Of a DNA stretch of 64,000 nucleotides, positions 17,637 through 25,982 are shown one piece after another (positions within the stretch are counted from its first letter, which is position 1; each line of letters starts with the position of its first letter). Source of the DNA: Mesorhizobium sangaii (lineage in GTDB: Bacteria > Pseudomonadota > Alphaproteobacteria > Rhizobiales > Rhizobiaceae); contig NZ_JACHEF010000002.1 of assembly GCF_014207355.1 (NCBI RefSeq), positions 620,001-684,000 on the forward strand, in the 5' to 3' direction. A model generated the notes under the pieces. The model was not told where the DNA came from. It saw only the letters and a program-made list of their open reading frames with translations, and ran no database searches. The position numbers and the translations under genes are program-made.

Positions 17637-17777
17637 GGGGTCGGCGCCGCCCCTCACCCTTACCCTCTCCCCGTGAAGAACGGGGAGAGGGGGTCGCCAG
17701 CGTTGGAGCGCTTGCCTTCTCCCCGTCCCTTACGGGGAGAAGGTGCCGGCAGGCGGATGAGGGGCAACGCCGACACC
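17637..17777. repeat. palindromic intergenic repeat element with two internal hairpins
   Basis: The outer arms (GGGGTCGGCG at 17637 and its near-complement CGCCGACACC at 17768-17777) enclose two perfect hairpins. CCCTCTCCCCGT pairs with ACGGGGAGAGGG (17663-17691), and CTTCTCCCCGT pairs with ACGGGGAGAAG (17716-17742). It lies between convergent genes and could end transcription from both. It looks like a dispersed rhizobial repeat rather than a gene. Confidence 0.65.
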
Positions 17778-17790
17778 TGCCCACTAACCT

Positions 17791-18135
17791 TCACCCATTC
17801 ACTGCCCGGCTATCCGCCGGCGCCTCGGCCCTTTCCGTCAGCCCGTAGTCGCGCACGACATGGGCGATGCGCAGACGGTAGCCGGCAAAGATACCGCCAC
17901 GGCCGGCCTTCTGCGCCTGCCGGTGCTCCTCGGTGTTGCGCCAGGCCTTGACCGCCTCCTCGTCGCGCCAGAACGACAAGGACAGGATGCGGTTCGGGTC
18001 GGAGAGACTCTGGAAGCGCTCGATCGAGACAAACCCGTCGATGCCGTCGAGCAGAGGGCGCAGGTCAGCGGCGATGCGGAGATAGGCATCGCGTCGGCCT
18101 GCCGCCGGTTCGACCTCGAAGATGACGGCGATCAC
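17791..18135 (-). CDS. antibiotic biosynthesis monooxygenase (ABM)-fold protein
   Basis: The 114-residue protein is a small dimeric alpha+beta barrel with MIAVIFEVEPAAGRRDAYL, then GFVSIERFQSLSDPNRILSL and SFWRDEEAVKAWRNTEEHRQ, which is the pattern of ABM-domain proteins. Members include quinone-forming monooxygenases and haem-degrading enzymes, but most are uncharacterised. It overlaps the NIPSNAP gene upstream by four bases (ATGA), so the two are coupled and may form a mixed dimeric-barrel pair. Confidence 0.8.
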   Translation of the reverse strand: MIAVIFEVEPAAGRRDAYLRIAADLRPLLDGIDGFVSIERFQSLSDPNRILSLSFWRDEEAVKAWRNTEEHRQAQKAGRGGIFAGYRLRIAHVVRDYGLTERAEAPADSRAVNG

Positions 18136-18464
18136 GGCAGCACCAGTTTCGCGTGCGGGCCGGAAGCCAGTTTCAGGAACATGCGATCCTCCCTATGGAT
18201 GAACTTTTCACGGCGGGCGAACTCATAGTTTGCCTTGCCGGCGGGGTCGGCGGCAAGCCGGGCGCGATAGGCCTCGTAGGCCGCCAGGCTGTCGATGTTG
18301 TAGGCGGCGTAGGCTGTCGTCGCCGAGCCCTCATGCGGCGCGAAATAGCCGATCAGGTCGGCGCCGCAGCGCGGAATGACCTGGCCCCAGTTGCGGGCAT
18401 ATTCCTCGAAGGCCGCCTTGCCGAACGGGTCGATTTCATAGCGGATGAAGCAGGTGATGGTCAT
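18132..18464 (-). CDS. NIPSNAP-family protein
   Basis: The 110-residue protein has the NIPSNAP dimeric alpha-beta barrel pattern: MTITCFIRYEIDPFGKAAFE, then WGQVIPRCGADLIGYFAPHE and AYEAYRARLAADP, ending EDRMFLKLA. Its biochemical role is unknown. It shares a four-base stop/start overlap with the ABM gene and sits downstream of the DUF1127 gene, all on the minus strand and divergent from the ArsR-type regulator. Confidence 0.8.
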   Translation of the reverse strand: MTITCFIRYEIDPFGKAAFEEYARNWGQVIPRCGADLIGYFAPHEGSATTAYAAYNIDSLAAYEAYRARLAADPAGKANYEFARREKFIHREDRMFLKLASGPHAKLVLP

Positions 18465-18561
18465 GATGGTTTCCTTGGCGGGTTGATTTCTTCTTGCGGC
18501 GACATTTCGAGCGAGGTCGAAGCATCCCTAGGGCTGATCTGCTAGGCAATTCCCTTGCGGG

Positions 18562-18771
18562 TCATGCCCGCCAGAAGGATTTCGCGCATTCGCGGCGCAC
18601 GTCTTCCGGCGTCAGGCCGAGGTCGCGCAGCAGGTGGTCGTCGATCTCTGCAAGGTCGAGGCGCTGCACATGGCGGTCGTGCCACCGGGCCAGCAGCCGC
18701 GAACGGATCCAGGTGACGAACGGGAACGATCGGCGGCTGGGGAGCGGTGCGGAAGTGGAAGCGGTTGTCAT
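18562..18771 (-). CDS. DUF1127 small protein
   Basis: The 69-residue basic protein contains the DUF1127 pattern LARWHDRHVQRLDLAEIDDH followed by LLRDLGLTPEDVRRE. In alphaproteobacteria such proteins are small, Arg-rich and often involved in RNA turnover or stress and nutrient responses. The start at 18771 lies 68 bp from the divergent ArsR-type gene, whose product could control it and the two dimeric-barrel genes downstream (gap of 97 bp). Confidence 0.82.
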   Translation of the reverse strand: MTTASTSAPLPSRRSFPFVTWIRSRLLARWHDRHVQRLDLAEIDDHLLRDLGLTPEDVRRECAKSFWRA

Positions 18772-18799
18772 CGTCGTCTCCTTGATCTGCTCGGAGAAT

Positions 18800-18823
18800 A
18801 ATGCTTATCTGACAAGAATGCTT
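18800..18823. promoter_or_regulatory. direct repeats in the DUF1127 / ArsR divergent region
   Basis: AATGCTT occurs at 18800-18806 and again at 18817-18823, 17 bp apart, inside the 68-bp divergent space. Position makes it a candidate binding site for the ArsR-type protein, but ArsR sites are normally inverted repeats, so this is weak. Confidence 0.3.
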
Positions 18824-18839
18824 CGATGAGGAACGAACT

Positions 18840-19514
18840 ATGCGTGAAGGACCGGACATCGCCCGCATCGCCAGCCTGGTCGGCGACCCGGCGCGGGCAA
18901 ACATGCTCAACGCGCTGATGGGCGGCACGGCTTTGACCGCGAGCGAACTGGCGCTCGAGGCCGGCGTGTCGCTGCCGACGGCGAGCTCGCATCTGTCCAA
19001 GCTGATGGAGGGCGGACTGCTGACGCTGGCGAGCCAGGGAAGGCATCGCTACTACGGCCTCGCCGGACCGCAGGTGGCGGGCATGATCGAGGCCATAACC
19101 GGTGTTGCGGAAGCCGTTGGCCCAAAGCGCGTGCGGCCGGGCCCGCGAGACGGCGCTATGCGCGTGGCGCGTGTCTGTTACGACCACCTCGCCGGCGAGC
19201 AGGCGGTGGCGATGCTCGACCGTCTTGTCGAGAAGGAAATCCTGCTGCGCGACGACAAGGAGATCAGGCTCGGGCCGTCGGCGGCACCGCATTTCGCCGC
19301 CATCGGCATCGATCTCGACGCCAAGCCGCGCCGGCCGGTCTGCCGCGCCTGCCTCGACTGGAGCGTGCGCCGTTCGCACCTCGCCGGCACGCTGGGCGCT
19401 GCCATCCTCGACAAGATCCTCGCCGAAAAATGGGCGCGCCGCGAGAAGGACAGCCGTGCCGTCATCTTCTCACCGCCGGGCAAGCAGGCCTTCGAACGGG
19501 TGTTTTTGGGTTGA
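18840..19514 (+). CDS. ArsR-family winged-helix regulator with long C-terminal domain
   Basis: The 224-residue protein begins with an ArsR winged helix (residues about 8-75): DPARANMLNALMGGTALTAS, then ELALEAGVSLPTASSHLSKL and GRHRYYGLAGPQVA. The remaining 130 residues contain CRACLDWSVRRSHLAGTLGA, the region found in the longer ArsR-type regulators of rhizobia, whose two Cys could sense a ligand or metal. Start ATG 18840 follows GAGGAACGA. It is divergent from the DUF1127 gene. Confidence 0.82.
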   Translation: MREGPDIARIASLVGDPARANMLNALMGGTALTASELALEAGVSLPTASSHLSKLMEGGLLTLASQGRHRYYGLAGPQVAGMIEAITGVAEAVGPKRVRPGPRDGAMRVARVCYDHLAGEQAVAMLDRLVEKEILLRDDKEIRLGPSAAPHFAAIGIDLDAKPRRPVCRACLDWSVRRSHLAGTLGAAILDKILAEKWARREKDSRAVIFSPPGKQAFERVFLG

Positions 19515-19539
19515 GATGTTGGCGGGACAGCGGAAGAAA

Positions 19540-22089
19540 CTACCCCCGCCCGAGCACCTTCCCTTGCTTGAAGAAATCCGCCCACGGATCGGCTTCCGCC
19601 AGCTGCTTCAGCGTCGTCTTGTCGCCGATCGGAAAGGCATTCGGCGCCAATCCCGCCTCGATCTCGGCCCACGTCACCGGCATCGACACGGTGGCGCCCA
19701 TCTTGGCGCGTGACGAATAGGGCGCGACCGTGGTCGAGCCCCGGCCATTGCGCAGATAGTCGACGAAGATCTTTCCCGTGCGCGCCTTTTTCGACAGCGT
19801 CGCCGTGTAGCGGTCGGGCGAGGCCTGTTCCAGCGCCTTGGCAAAATCATGGGCAAAGGTTTTCACCGCATCCCAATCCGCCGATGGTTTCAGCGGCATC
19901 ACGACATGGTAGCCCTTGCCGCCTGACGTCTTGACGAAATTCGGCAACAACAGCTCGTCGAGCTTGCCTCTGATATCGAGTGCGGCCTCGCGTACCGCCT
20001 TGATCTCGACGCCTTCATCGGGATCGAGATCGAAGATGATCTGGTCCGGCTGTTCCAGCGCATCGACGGTGCAGCCCCAGATGTGGATCTCGACCACGCC
20101 GTACTGGACCAGCGCCGCAACACCGTCGAAATCGCGGATGAACAGGATCTCCTCGCCGTCCGTCGGGTCCTTCATCCGGGCGATCTTGTCGCTCATGCCC
20201 GCCGATGCATGTTTCTGGAAGAAGCGCGGGCCGCCGACGCCGTCCGGCGCCCTGACCAGGCTGAGCGGTCGGTTGACGATGAACTGTTCCATGCGCGGCC
20301 ACACCAACGCGTAGTGGTCGAGCAGGCCCTGCTTGGAAATCTTTTCCTCGGGCCACAGCAGCTTGTCGGGGTGGGAAAGCTTTACGCTGGTCGCCATCGC
20401 TCCGGCAGGTTTGCCAGCGCTGCCTGATACCGGCTTCGCCTTTGCCGGGCTCTTGCCTGCCTTCCCTGTCGAAGCCTCCCCTGTCGAAGACTTCCCTGCC
20501 GCAGACTGGGGCTTTTCCTGCACGACTTCCTCCGCCGGCTTGTCCTCGCGCAATCCCTGGAACGATGCATGGCGTACTATACGGTCGGATGTCCAGTTGC
20601 GGAACTCCACTTCGCCGACCAGTTCGGGCTTCACCCAGACTAGGCCCTTGCCTTTCGGCACGGCCTTGTCGAAGGGCGAATGCTCCGCCTTCAGCGCATC
20701 GAGTTTTGTCTTCAGGTCGGTAGCCGTCTTGGCCGAGAAGCCGGTGCCGACGCGGCCGGCATAATGCAGTCGGCCACCCTCGTGATAGCCGACCAGCAGC
20801 GAGCGCAGCCCGCGCCCGGTCTTGTCCGACGGCAAATAGCCGCCGATGACGAACTCCTGCCGCGCCGTGCATTTCGACTTCACCCAGGACGGACCGCGCC
20901 CGCTGCGATAGGGCGCATCGGCGCGCTTGGAGACAACGCCTTCCAGCCCCATGCGGCAGGCATGCTCCAGCATGATCTTTCCGGGCTCGGCGAAATGGTC
21001 GCTGAAACGGACGGCCGGGTTCTCCGGCGGCTTGCCAAGCAGGTCCTGCAAGGCCTGCTTGCGCTCGACCAGCGGCTCGCCGCGCAAATCCTTGCCATCG
21101 AGCCGCATCAGGTCGAACACATAGTAGATGAAACGATCTGTCCGTTTCGCGGACAGGTCGGCCTGCAACAGTGCGAAGGACGACACACCGCTGTCGGCCA
21201 GCACGACGATCTCGCCATCGACGATGGCGTCGCTGCATTTCAGTCCGGCGAGTTCCGCGGCGATCGCGCCGCCGAATTTTTCCGTCCAGTCGAGCCCAGT
21301 GCGGGTGAGCAGCCGCACCTCCGTGCCGGCAATCTGCGCCTGCATGCGATAGCCGTCGAACTTGACCTCGTGCAGCCAGTCCTTGCCCGGCGGTGCGTCC
21401 CGCTCCAGCGTCGCAAGCTGCGGCTCGACGAAGTTGAGGCGCGTGCCGGTCTTTGCCTTGCCGGCGGCCGGCTTGTTGGAATGCCAGACATCAGGCTTTT
21501 CGCCCTTGGCGGCTTTGCCTTCGCCGACCTCCTCGATCGTCAGGCCCGACTTCACCGATTCCGGCGCTTCCTTCAGAATGTCCTCGCCGGGGCGCGCCGC
21601 GGCATCGTCCGATTTGATCAGCAGCCAGTTCTCGCGCTTTTCGCCCGCGCGCGGCTTCAGCCGCACCAGGTGCCACAGACCATGCAGCTTGTGGCCCTTG
21701 AGCTCGAAGCTGATATGGCCCTTCTTCATGGCCTTGGCCGGGTCGATTTCGGGAACCCAGGTGCCCTCGTCCCAGACGATCACCGAGCCGCCGCCATATT
21801 CACCCTTGGGAATGGTGCCCTCGAACGGTGCATAGTCGATCGGATGGTCCTCGACATGCACGGCCAGCCGCTTCTCATGCGGGTCGAGGCTCGGGCCGCG
21901 CGTCACCGCCCAGCTCCACAGCACGCCGTCATGCTCCAGGCGAAGGTCGTAATGCAGCCGTGTCGCCGCATGCTTGTGGATGACGAAGATGCCGCCCGCC
22001 TTGGCGTTCTTGCCGCGCGCGACCTTGCCGGCCGGTTCGGCCGTCTTCTTGAAATCACGCTTGGAATGATACTGTTCGAGGCTGGCCAT
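19540..22089 (-). CDS. ligD: multifunctional DNA ligase D (NHEJ)
   Basis: The 849-residue enzyme seals double-strand breaks with Ku. It has an N-terminal 3'-phosphoesterase domain (to about 190; HKHAATRLHYDLRLE, PKGEYGGGS). An ATP-dependent ligase follows, with nucleotidyl Lys K243 in EVKFDGYRM and an OB fold to about 540. A Lys/Ala/Ser-rich linker leads to a C-terminal primase-type polymerase (about 595-840; SHPDKLLWPEEKISKQ, IFDLDPDEG with catalytic Asps, KTSGGKGYHV). This PE-ligase-polymerase order is that of the rhizobial enzymes. ATG 22089 lies 13 bp after the ku stop, so the two are one operon; an in-frame extension to 22200 only shadows ku. Confidence 0.93.
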   Translation of the reverse strand: MASLEQYHSKRDFKKTAEPAGKVARGKNAKAGGIFVIHKHAATRLHYDLRLEHDGVLWSWAVTRGPSLDPHEKRLAVHVEDHPIDYAPFEGTIPKGEYGGGSVIVWDEGTWVPEIDPAKAMKKGHISFELKGHKLHGLWHLVRLKPRAGEKRENWLLIKSDDAAARPGEDILKEAPESVKSGLTIEEVGEGKAAKGEKPDVWHSNKPAAGKAKTGTRLNFVEPQLATLERDAPPGKDWLHEVKFDGYRMQAQIAGTEVRLLTRTGLDWTEKFGGAIAAELAGLKCSDAIVDGEIVVLADSGVSSFALLQADLSAKRTDRFIYYVFDLMRLDGKDLRGEPLVERKQALQDLLGKPPENPAVRFSDHFAEPGKIMLEHACRMGLEGVVSKRADAPYRSGRGPSWVKSKCTARQEFVIGGYLPSDKTGRGLRSLLVGYHEGGRLHYAGRVGTGFSAKTATDLKTKLDALKAEHSPFDKAVPKGKGLVWVKPELVGEVEFRNWTSDRIVRHASFQGLREDKPAEEVVQEKPQSAAGKSSTGEASTGKAGKSPAKAKPVSGSAGKPAGAMATSVKLSHPDKLLWPEEKISKQGLLDHYALVWPRMEQFIVNRPLSLVRAPDGVGGPRFFQKHASAGMSDKIARMKDPTDGEEILFIRDFDGVAALVQYGVVEIHIWGCTVDALEQPDQIIFDLDPDEGVEIKAVREAALDIRGKLDELLLPNFVKTSGGKGYHVVMPLKPSADWDAVKTFAHDFAKALEQASPDRYTATLSKKARTGKIFVDYLRNGRGSTTVAPYSSRAKMGATVSMPVTWAEIEAGLAPNAFPIGDKTTLKQLAEADPWADFFKQGKVLGRG

Positions 22090-22102
22090 CTGTTTCTGAT
22101 CC

Positions 22103-22975
22103 TCAGGCCGATTTGCGCTTGGACGCGCCGGCTTTCGGCTTGGTGCGTTTGGCCGCCGGTTTGGCTTTTGCCGGCGTGGAAGCCTCCGATGAGCCGGCAT
22201 CCGAAGACAGGCTCTTCTTCAGCGCGTCGAACAGATTGACGACATTGGAGGGCTTGGGCTCCGCCTTGGCCTTTGGCGCCTTCCTGCCGGCCTTCCTGGC
22301 GCGGATCAACTCCACCAGCGCGTTCTCGTATTTGTCCTCGAACTGCGAGGGGTCGAACTTCGCCTTTTTCTTGTCGATGATCCGTTCGGCCAGATTGGTC
22401 ATCTCCTGGTCGCTCTTCACGTCCTTGATGTCGCCGAAGATAGTATCCGGCTCGCGCACCGTGTCGTCGTAGCGCAGCGTCGTCAGCACCATGCCCATGC
22501 CGCGCGGTTCGATCACCACCGGGCGTTCGCGGCTGTAGAGCACGATGCGCGCCAGCCCCGCCATCTTCTTATCCGCCATCGCATCGCGGATGACGGCAAA
22601 TGCCTCTTCCGACACCTTGTCGGCCGGCGTCACATAGTAGGGGGTGTCGAGATAGATCTGCTGGATCGAGGATTTGTCGACGAAACCGTCGAGCGCCATC
22701 GTGTGCGACGACTCGATCTGCACCGCCTCGATCTCGTCTTCCTCGATGCGGACGAAGTCGCCGTCGTCGACTTCGTAGCCCTTGATCTCGTCCCCCTCCC
22801 GCAACGGCTTGCCGCTTTCCGCATCGACGTAAACGCGTTTTACCGTGTTGCCGGTCTTGCGGTTCAGCACCCGGAACGAGACCTTCTCGGCGTGGGTGAC
22901 GACGTTGGTCAATTCGACGGCACAGGTGACCAGCGATAGCTTCAGATAGCCCTTCCAGGCTGGACGCGGCGCCAT
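22103..22975 (-). CDS. ku: Ku protein (NHEJ end-binding)
   Basis: The 290-residue bacterial Ku begins MAPRPAWKGYLKLSLVTCAV, then shows VHAEK-like VTHAEKVSFRVLNRK and the bridge region YYVTPADKVSEEAFAVIRDA. It ends in a basic Lys/Ala tail (after about residue 230) that usually recruits LigD and binds DNA. Ku homodimers ring broken DNA ends and stimulate LigD, whose gene follows. An EcfG-type promoter sits 35-60 bp upstream of the ATG, so the operon is likely induced in the general stress response. Confidence 0.93.
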   Translation of the reverse strand: MAPRPAWKGYLKLSLVTCAVELTNVVTHAEKVSFRVLNRKTGNTVKRVYVDAESGKPLREGDEIKGYEVDDGDFVRIEEDEIEAVQIESSHTMALDGFVDKSSIQQIYLDTPYYVTPADKVSEEAFAVIRDAMADKKMAGLARIVLYSRERPVVIEPRGMGMVLTTLRYDDTVREPDTIFGDIKDVKSDQEMTNLAERIIDKKKAKFDPSQFEDKYENALVELIRARKAGRKAPKAKAEPKPSNVVNLFDALKKSLSSDAGSSEASTPAKAKPAAKRTKPKAGASKRKSA

Positions 22976-23346
22976 GACAATTCCCTTCGCAACAGGTCTC
23001 GAAATCCAGAACGACTGGAGCCTGTTCCAGTTCCGTCACCGATCCCTGTCCAGGCTGGGATTTCCGGCGCTGCGTCGCCCAGCATGAAAATTTCGCTAGC
23101 GCGGCAAGATTTGAAACAGAACCGCGCGCAGGCGACATTCAAACGAAACATATGTGATGCAAAAGTCACATTGGCAGAAATGTCGACGGACCACACGGAA
23201 AGACCCCGAATCAGCCGCATTCCGGCCACGAACCAAGGCCTTTTCGACCAGATATTAACATCGTGTTCACCGACTATTCACGCCTCGACGCTATGATGCC
23301 CGCAATTCGGAAGGGACATCCGAAAATCGGGACAGGGACAGGTAAA
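22976..23346. other. intergenic region, 371 bp
   Basis: The first 60 bp hold the EcfG-type promoter for ku. The central part (about 23040-23250) has no convincing ORF, repeat or structured RNA that I can see. The last 90 bp are AT-richer and probably carry the promoter of the 46-residue protein at 23347. Confidence 0.5.
23010..23034 (-). promoter_or_regulatory. EcfG/RpoE2-type promoter of ku-ligD
   Basis: On the minus strand GGAAC (23034-23030) is followed after 16 bases by CGTT (23013-23010), an exact match to the alphaproteobacterial EcfG consensus. The -10 box is 35 bp from the ku start codon, a normal leader length. In Sinorhizobium some ku genes are known to depend on RpoE2, which supports the assignment. 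Confidence 0.75.
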
Positions 23347-23487
23347 ATGAACTTCCTCACGCACCTCATCGGCTATGCCGCCGCCATCCGCGAATTCGTT
23401 GCGCCGACCTATCGGCCGGAGCGCTACTACATGCGCGGCCCCGGCCCGGCCAGCGCCCGTCGCGGCAATTCGTTGAGCGCGCGCTGA
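23347..23487 (+). CDS. small hypothetical protein
   Basis: A 46-residue ORF starts at ATG 23347 behind GGGACAGG. It has a hydrophobic first part (MNFLTHLIGYAAAIREFV) and an Arg/Tyr-rich basic tail. It resembles small rhizobial proteins of unknown role, but there is no recognisable domain. A longer reading from 23263 lacks a ribosome site. Third-position base use is GC-rich like real genes here. Confidence 0.45.
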   Translation: MNFLTHLIGYAAAIREFVAPTYRPERYYMRGPGPASARRGNSLSAR

Positions 23488-23666
23488 CCATGACTTTCGA
23501 GAGCCGCCACGATAGCCGGATCTGCCGGCCGGCCGCCGAATCCCGCGCCACCACCTATCGCGCCGAGCGTCCCGCTCTGACCGACAGGCGGCGTGCGATA
23601 TCGCCTCGGCTTTGATACCGCCTCCGGCTGGCTTAGTGTCCTAGGGCACAAGCAGCCGAGGCCCGC

Positions 23667-24137
23667 GTGACCGACCCCCATCCAAGTCGTCCCCATTCAA
23701 GTCGACCCAAGTCCGCCCGTCCCTCCGACACCCTCGATCGCAGCCATCTGCTGATCGTCTTCGACGGCGTCTGCGTGCTGTGCTCCGGCTTCGTGCGCAC
23801 GGTGGTCAGGCTCGACCGTCAAAGCCGCTTCAGCTTCGCCACCGCGCAGTCGCCGTTCGGCGAAGCGCTGTTCAGGCAACACGGGCTGCGCACGGATACC
23901 TACGAGACCAATCTCGTTCTGATCGACGGCATCGCTTTCACGCATCTCGACAGCCTCGTTGCCGTCATGGCGGAGCTCGGCTGGCCGTGGCGGGCGGCCA
24001 GGGTCCTGTTGCTGCTGCCGCGCCCGCTGCGCAACTGGCTTTACGACCGCATCGCCAAGAACCGCTACGCCCTGTTCGGTAGGAAAGACAGTTGCGGCAT
24101 TCCTCCTGCCGAACTGCGCGAGCGGTTCCTGGGCTGA
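23667..24137 (+). CDS. DCC-family thiol-disulfide oxidoreductase-like protein (DUF393)
   Basis: The 156-residue protein has LLIVFDGVCVLCSGFVRTVV, the DxxCxxC motif that names the DCC family, followed by FATAQSPFGEALFRQHGL and ALFGRKDSCGIPPAELRERF. The fold is predicted to be thioredoxin-like and the role is unknown, probably redox. The start is GTG 23667; the first 25 residues are Pro/Ser/Arg-rich and poorly conserved, so translation could begin later. It is a single gene about 200 bp before the sigma-factor operon. Confidence 0.82.
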   Translation: MTDPHPSRPHSSRPKSARPSDTLDRSHLLIVFDGVCVLCSGFVRTVVRLDRQSRFSFATAQSPFGEALFRQHGLRTDTYETNLVLIDGIAFTHLDSLVAVMAELGWPWRAARVLLLLPRPLRNWLYDRIAKNRYALFGRKDSCGIPPAELRERFLG

Positions 24138-24268
24138 AAGCGCGGCTCTGGGAGCAGCGAATGAGCCGTCTCATTGTCGGCTACGGCACCTCTATCGGTG
24201 CGGGCGATCACAAAACAGTTGGCGGCTTGCGCAAAAAACCGTCGCAGCCGAAAGTTTTTTCCGCAGCC

Positions 24269-24295
24269 TGTCGAAATCGGGCGATGCCGCGCGAC
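24269..24295 (+). promoter_or_regulatory. candidate ECF42-type promoter
   Basis: TGTCGA (24269-24274) and CGAC (24292-24295), separated by 17 bases, lie about 50 bp upstream of the YCII gene. They resemble the motif reported for group ECF42 sigma factors (TGTCGA at -35, CGA/TC at -10). If right, the sigma factor encoded in the operon activates its own operon. Confidence 0.45.
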
Positions 24296-24343
24296 ATACG
24301 TCCGGCTCGCAATGACGCGGCCTCGAAACCACGGGAGAAGACC

Positions 24344-24718
24344 ATGCAGTATCTGCTTCTTATCTATTCCAGCGAAGCCGGAATGGCGGCCGCGCCCAAG
24401 GAGGCGATCACCCAGATGAGCGCCGCTTATGGCGCCTATACCGAAGCGATGAAGAAGGCCGGTGTGTTCGTGGCCGGTGAGCGATTGAAACCAACGAAGA
24501 TAGCAACCACCGTACGGGTGGCCAACGGCAAGACCAATGTGATTGACGGCCCCTATGCCGATACCAAGGAGCAACTCGGCGGCTACTATTTGATCGAGGT
24601 GCCCGACATGGACGCGGCTATTTCGTGGGCGGCACGCTGTCCCGGTGCCAGCGCCGGCACAATGGAAGTGCGGCCGATCTGGCCGATGGCCGAATACATG
24701 ACAACATACACTGCATGA
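24344..24718 (+). CDS. YCII-related / DGPF-domain protein
   Basis: The 124-residue protein begins MQYLLLIYSSEAGMAA and contains NVIDGPYADTKEQLGGYYLI, the DGPF/DGPY motif that marks this YCII-like family, ending EVRPIWPM. The fold is a ferredoxin-like dimer. Genes of this family are the characteristic partners of ECF42 sigma factors, and here the stop overlaps the sigma gene start (ATGA). ATG 24344 follows GGGAGAAG. Its activity and relation to the sigma factor are unknown. Confidence 0.88.
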   Translation: MQYLLLIYSSEAGMAAAPKEAITQMSAAYGAYTEAMKKAGVFVAGERLKPTKIATTVRVANGKTNVIDGPYADTKEQLGGYYLIEVPDMDAAISWAARCPGASAGTMEVRPIWPMAEYMTTYTA

Positions 24719-25962
24719 AGGCTGTCGGGTCAGATGCCGCCAGGGCGGTCGCCGAGGCCGCCGCCCGGCAGAGCTACGGCAAACTGGTCGCCTGGCTCGC
24801 GGCGCGCACGCGCGATGTGGCGGCGGCCGAGGATGCGCTGGCCGATGCCTTTGCCGAGGCGCTCGAACGCTGGCCGCGGACCGGCGTGCCTGAAAAGCCG
24901 GAAGCCTGGCTGCTGGCCGTGGCAAGGCGCCGGCGCGTCGATGCGGTGCGGCGCCGGCTGACCAGCGAGGCCGGCCGCGATCATCTCAAGCTGATTGCCG
25001 AGGAGGCGGAGGCGCGCATGACCGACGAAGAGCTGCCCGACGAACGGCTGCGGCTGATGTTTGCTTGCGCGCATCCGGCGATCGAATCGGGTGTGCGCGC
25101 GCCGCTGATCCTGCAGACGGTCCTGGGGTTGGACGCCGCTACCATCGCCTCTGCCTTCCTGGTCTCGCCTGCAACCATGGGCCAGCGCCTGGTGCGCGCC
25201 AAGACCCGCATCCGGGAAACCGGAATTCCGTTCCGAGTGCCTGAACGGGCCGAACTCGGCGAGCGGCTGGACGCGGTCCTGGAAGCCATCTACGCCGCCT
25301 TCGCCGAAGGCTGGTCCGATCCGGCCGGCACCGAGACGCAGCGCCGCAATCTGGCGACCGAAGGCATCTGGCTCGGTCGGCTGGTGGCTTCGCTGATGCC
25401 GGATGAGCCGGAGGCGCTCGGCTTGCTTTCGCTGATGCTGTTTGCCGAGGCACGCCGCTCGGCGCGGCGCGATGCGGCCGGAGAGTATGTGCCGCTCGCC
25501 GAGCAGAAGTGCGCAGAGTGGGACGCCGCCTTGATCGAGGAAGCGGAATCCCTGCTGCGCCGCGCCGCCACCATGGGCGTCATAGGCCGCTACCAGCTCG
25601 AAGCGGCCGTACAATCCGTCCATGCGGCGCGACGGCTGACCGGCCTGACCGACTGGGCCGCGATCCGCAATTTCTACGATGCGCTGTCAGTTATCGCCGG
25701 ATCGCCGGTGGTGGCGATCAACCGCGCGGTGGCGATCGCGGAGGCTGAAGGCGCTGTGGCGGGGCTGGCGGCTATCTATGTGCTGGGCGACGACAAGCGG
25801 CTCAACGACTATCAGCCTTATTGGGCGGCGCGTGCCGGTCTCCTGGCCAGGCTCGGTCAGGTGCCACAGGCGATCGACGCCTATGACCGGGCGATCGGCC
25901 TTGAGCGCGACCCGGCGGTGCGCCGGTTCCTGCAGGGAAAACGGGCAGCCCTCAGACACTAA
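24715..25962 (+). CDS. ECF42-type RNA polymerase sigma factor with TPR-like C-terminal extension
   Basis: The 415-residue protein has an N-terminal sigma2 region (AAEDALADAFAEALERWPRT, PEAWLLAVARRRRVD) and a sigma4 region (ILQTVLGLDAATIASAFLVS, MGQRLVRAKTRIRE). About 230 further helical residues follow, including AVAIAEAEGAVAGLA and QAIDAYDRAIGLERDPAVRR. The long extension and the DGPF partner define group ECF42, which lacks a normal anti-sigma factor; the extension is thought to be essential for activity. The start at 24715 overlaps the YCII stop. Confidence 0.9.
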   Translation: MKAVGSDAARAVAEAAARQSYGKLVAWLAARTRDVAAAEDALADAFAEALERWPRTGVPEKPEAWLLAVARRRRVDAVRRRLTSEAGRDHLKLIAEEAEARMTDEELPDERLRLMFACAHPAIESGVRAPLILQTVLGLDAATIASAFLVSPATMGQRLVRAKTRIRETGIPFRVPERAELGERLDAVLEAIYAAFAEGWSDPAGTETQRRNLATEGIWLGRLVASLMPDEPEALGLLSLMLFAEARRSARRDAAGEYVPLAEQKCAEWDAALIEEAESLLRRAATMGVIGRYQLEAAVQSVHAARRLTGLTDWAAIRNFYDALSVIAGSPVVAINRAVAIAEAEGAVAGLAAIYVLGDDKRLNDYQPYWAARAGLLARLGQVPQAIDAYDRAIGLERDPAVRRFLQGKRAALRH

Positions 25963-25982
25963 GCCTCGCCGTCGGCAGCCGT

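Noticed and set aside
17637..17777. Possible miniature transposon
   Set aside because: It has inverted ends but no clear target-site duplication that I could see; treated as a palindromic intergenic repeat.
20680..22239. 519-codon plus-strand frame
   Set aside because: Antisense shadow of ligD with no domain or ribosome site.
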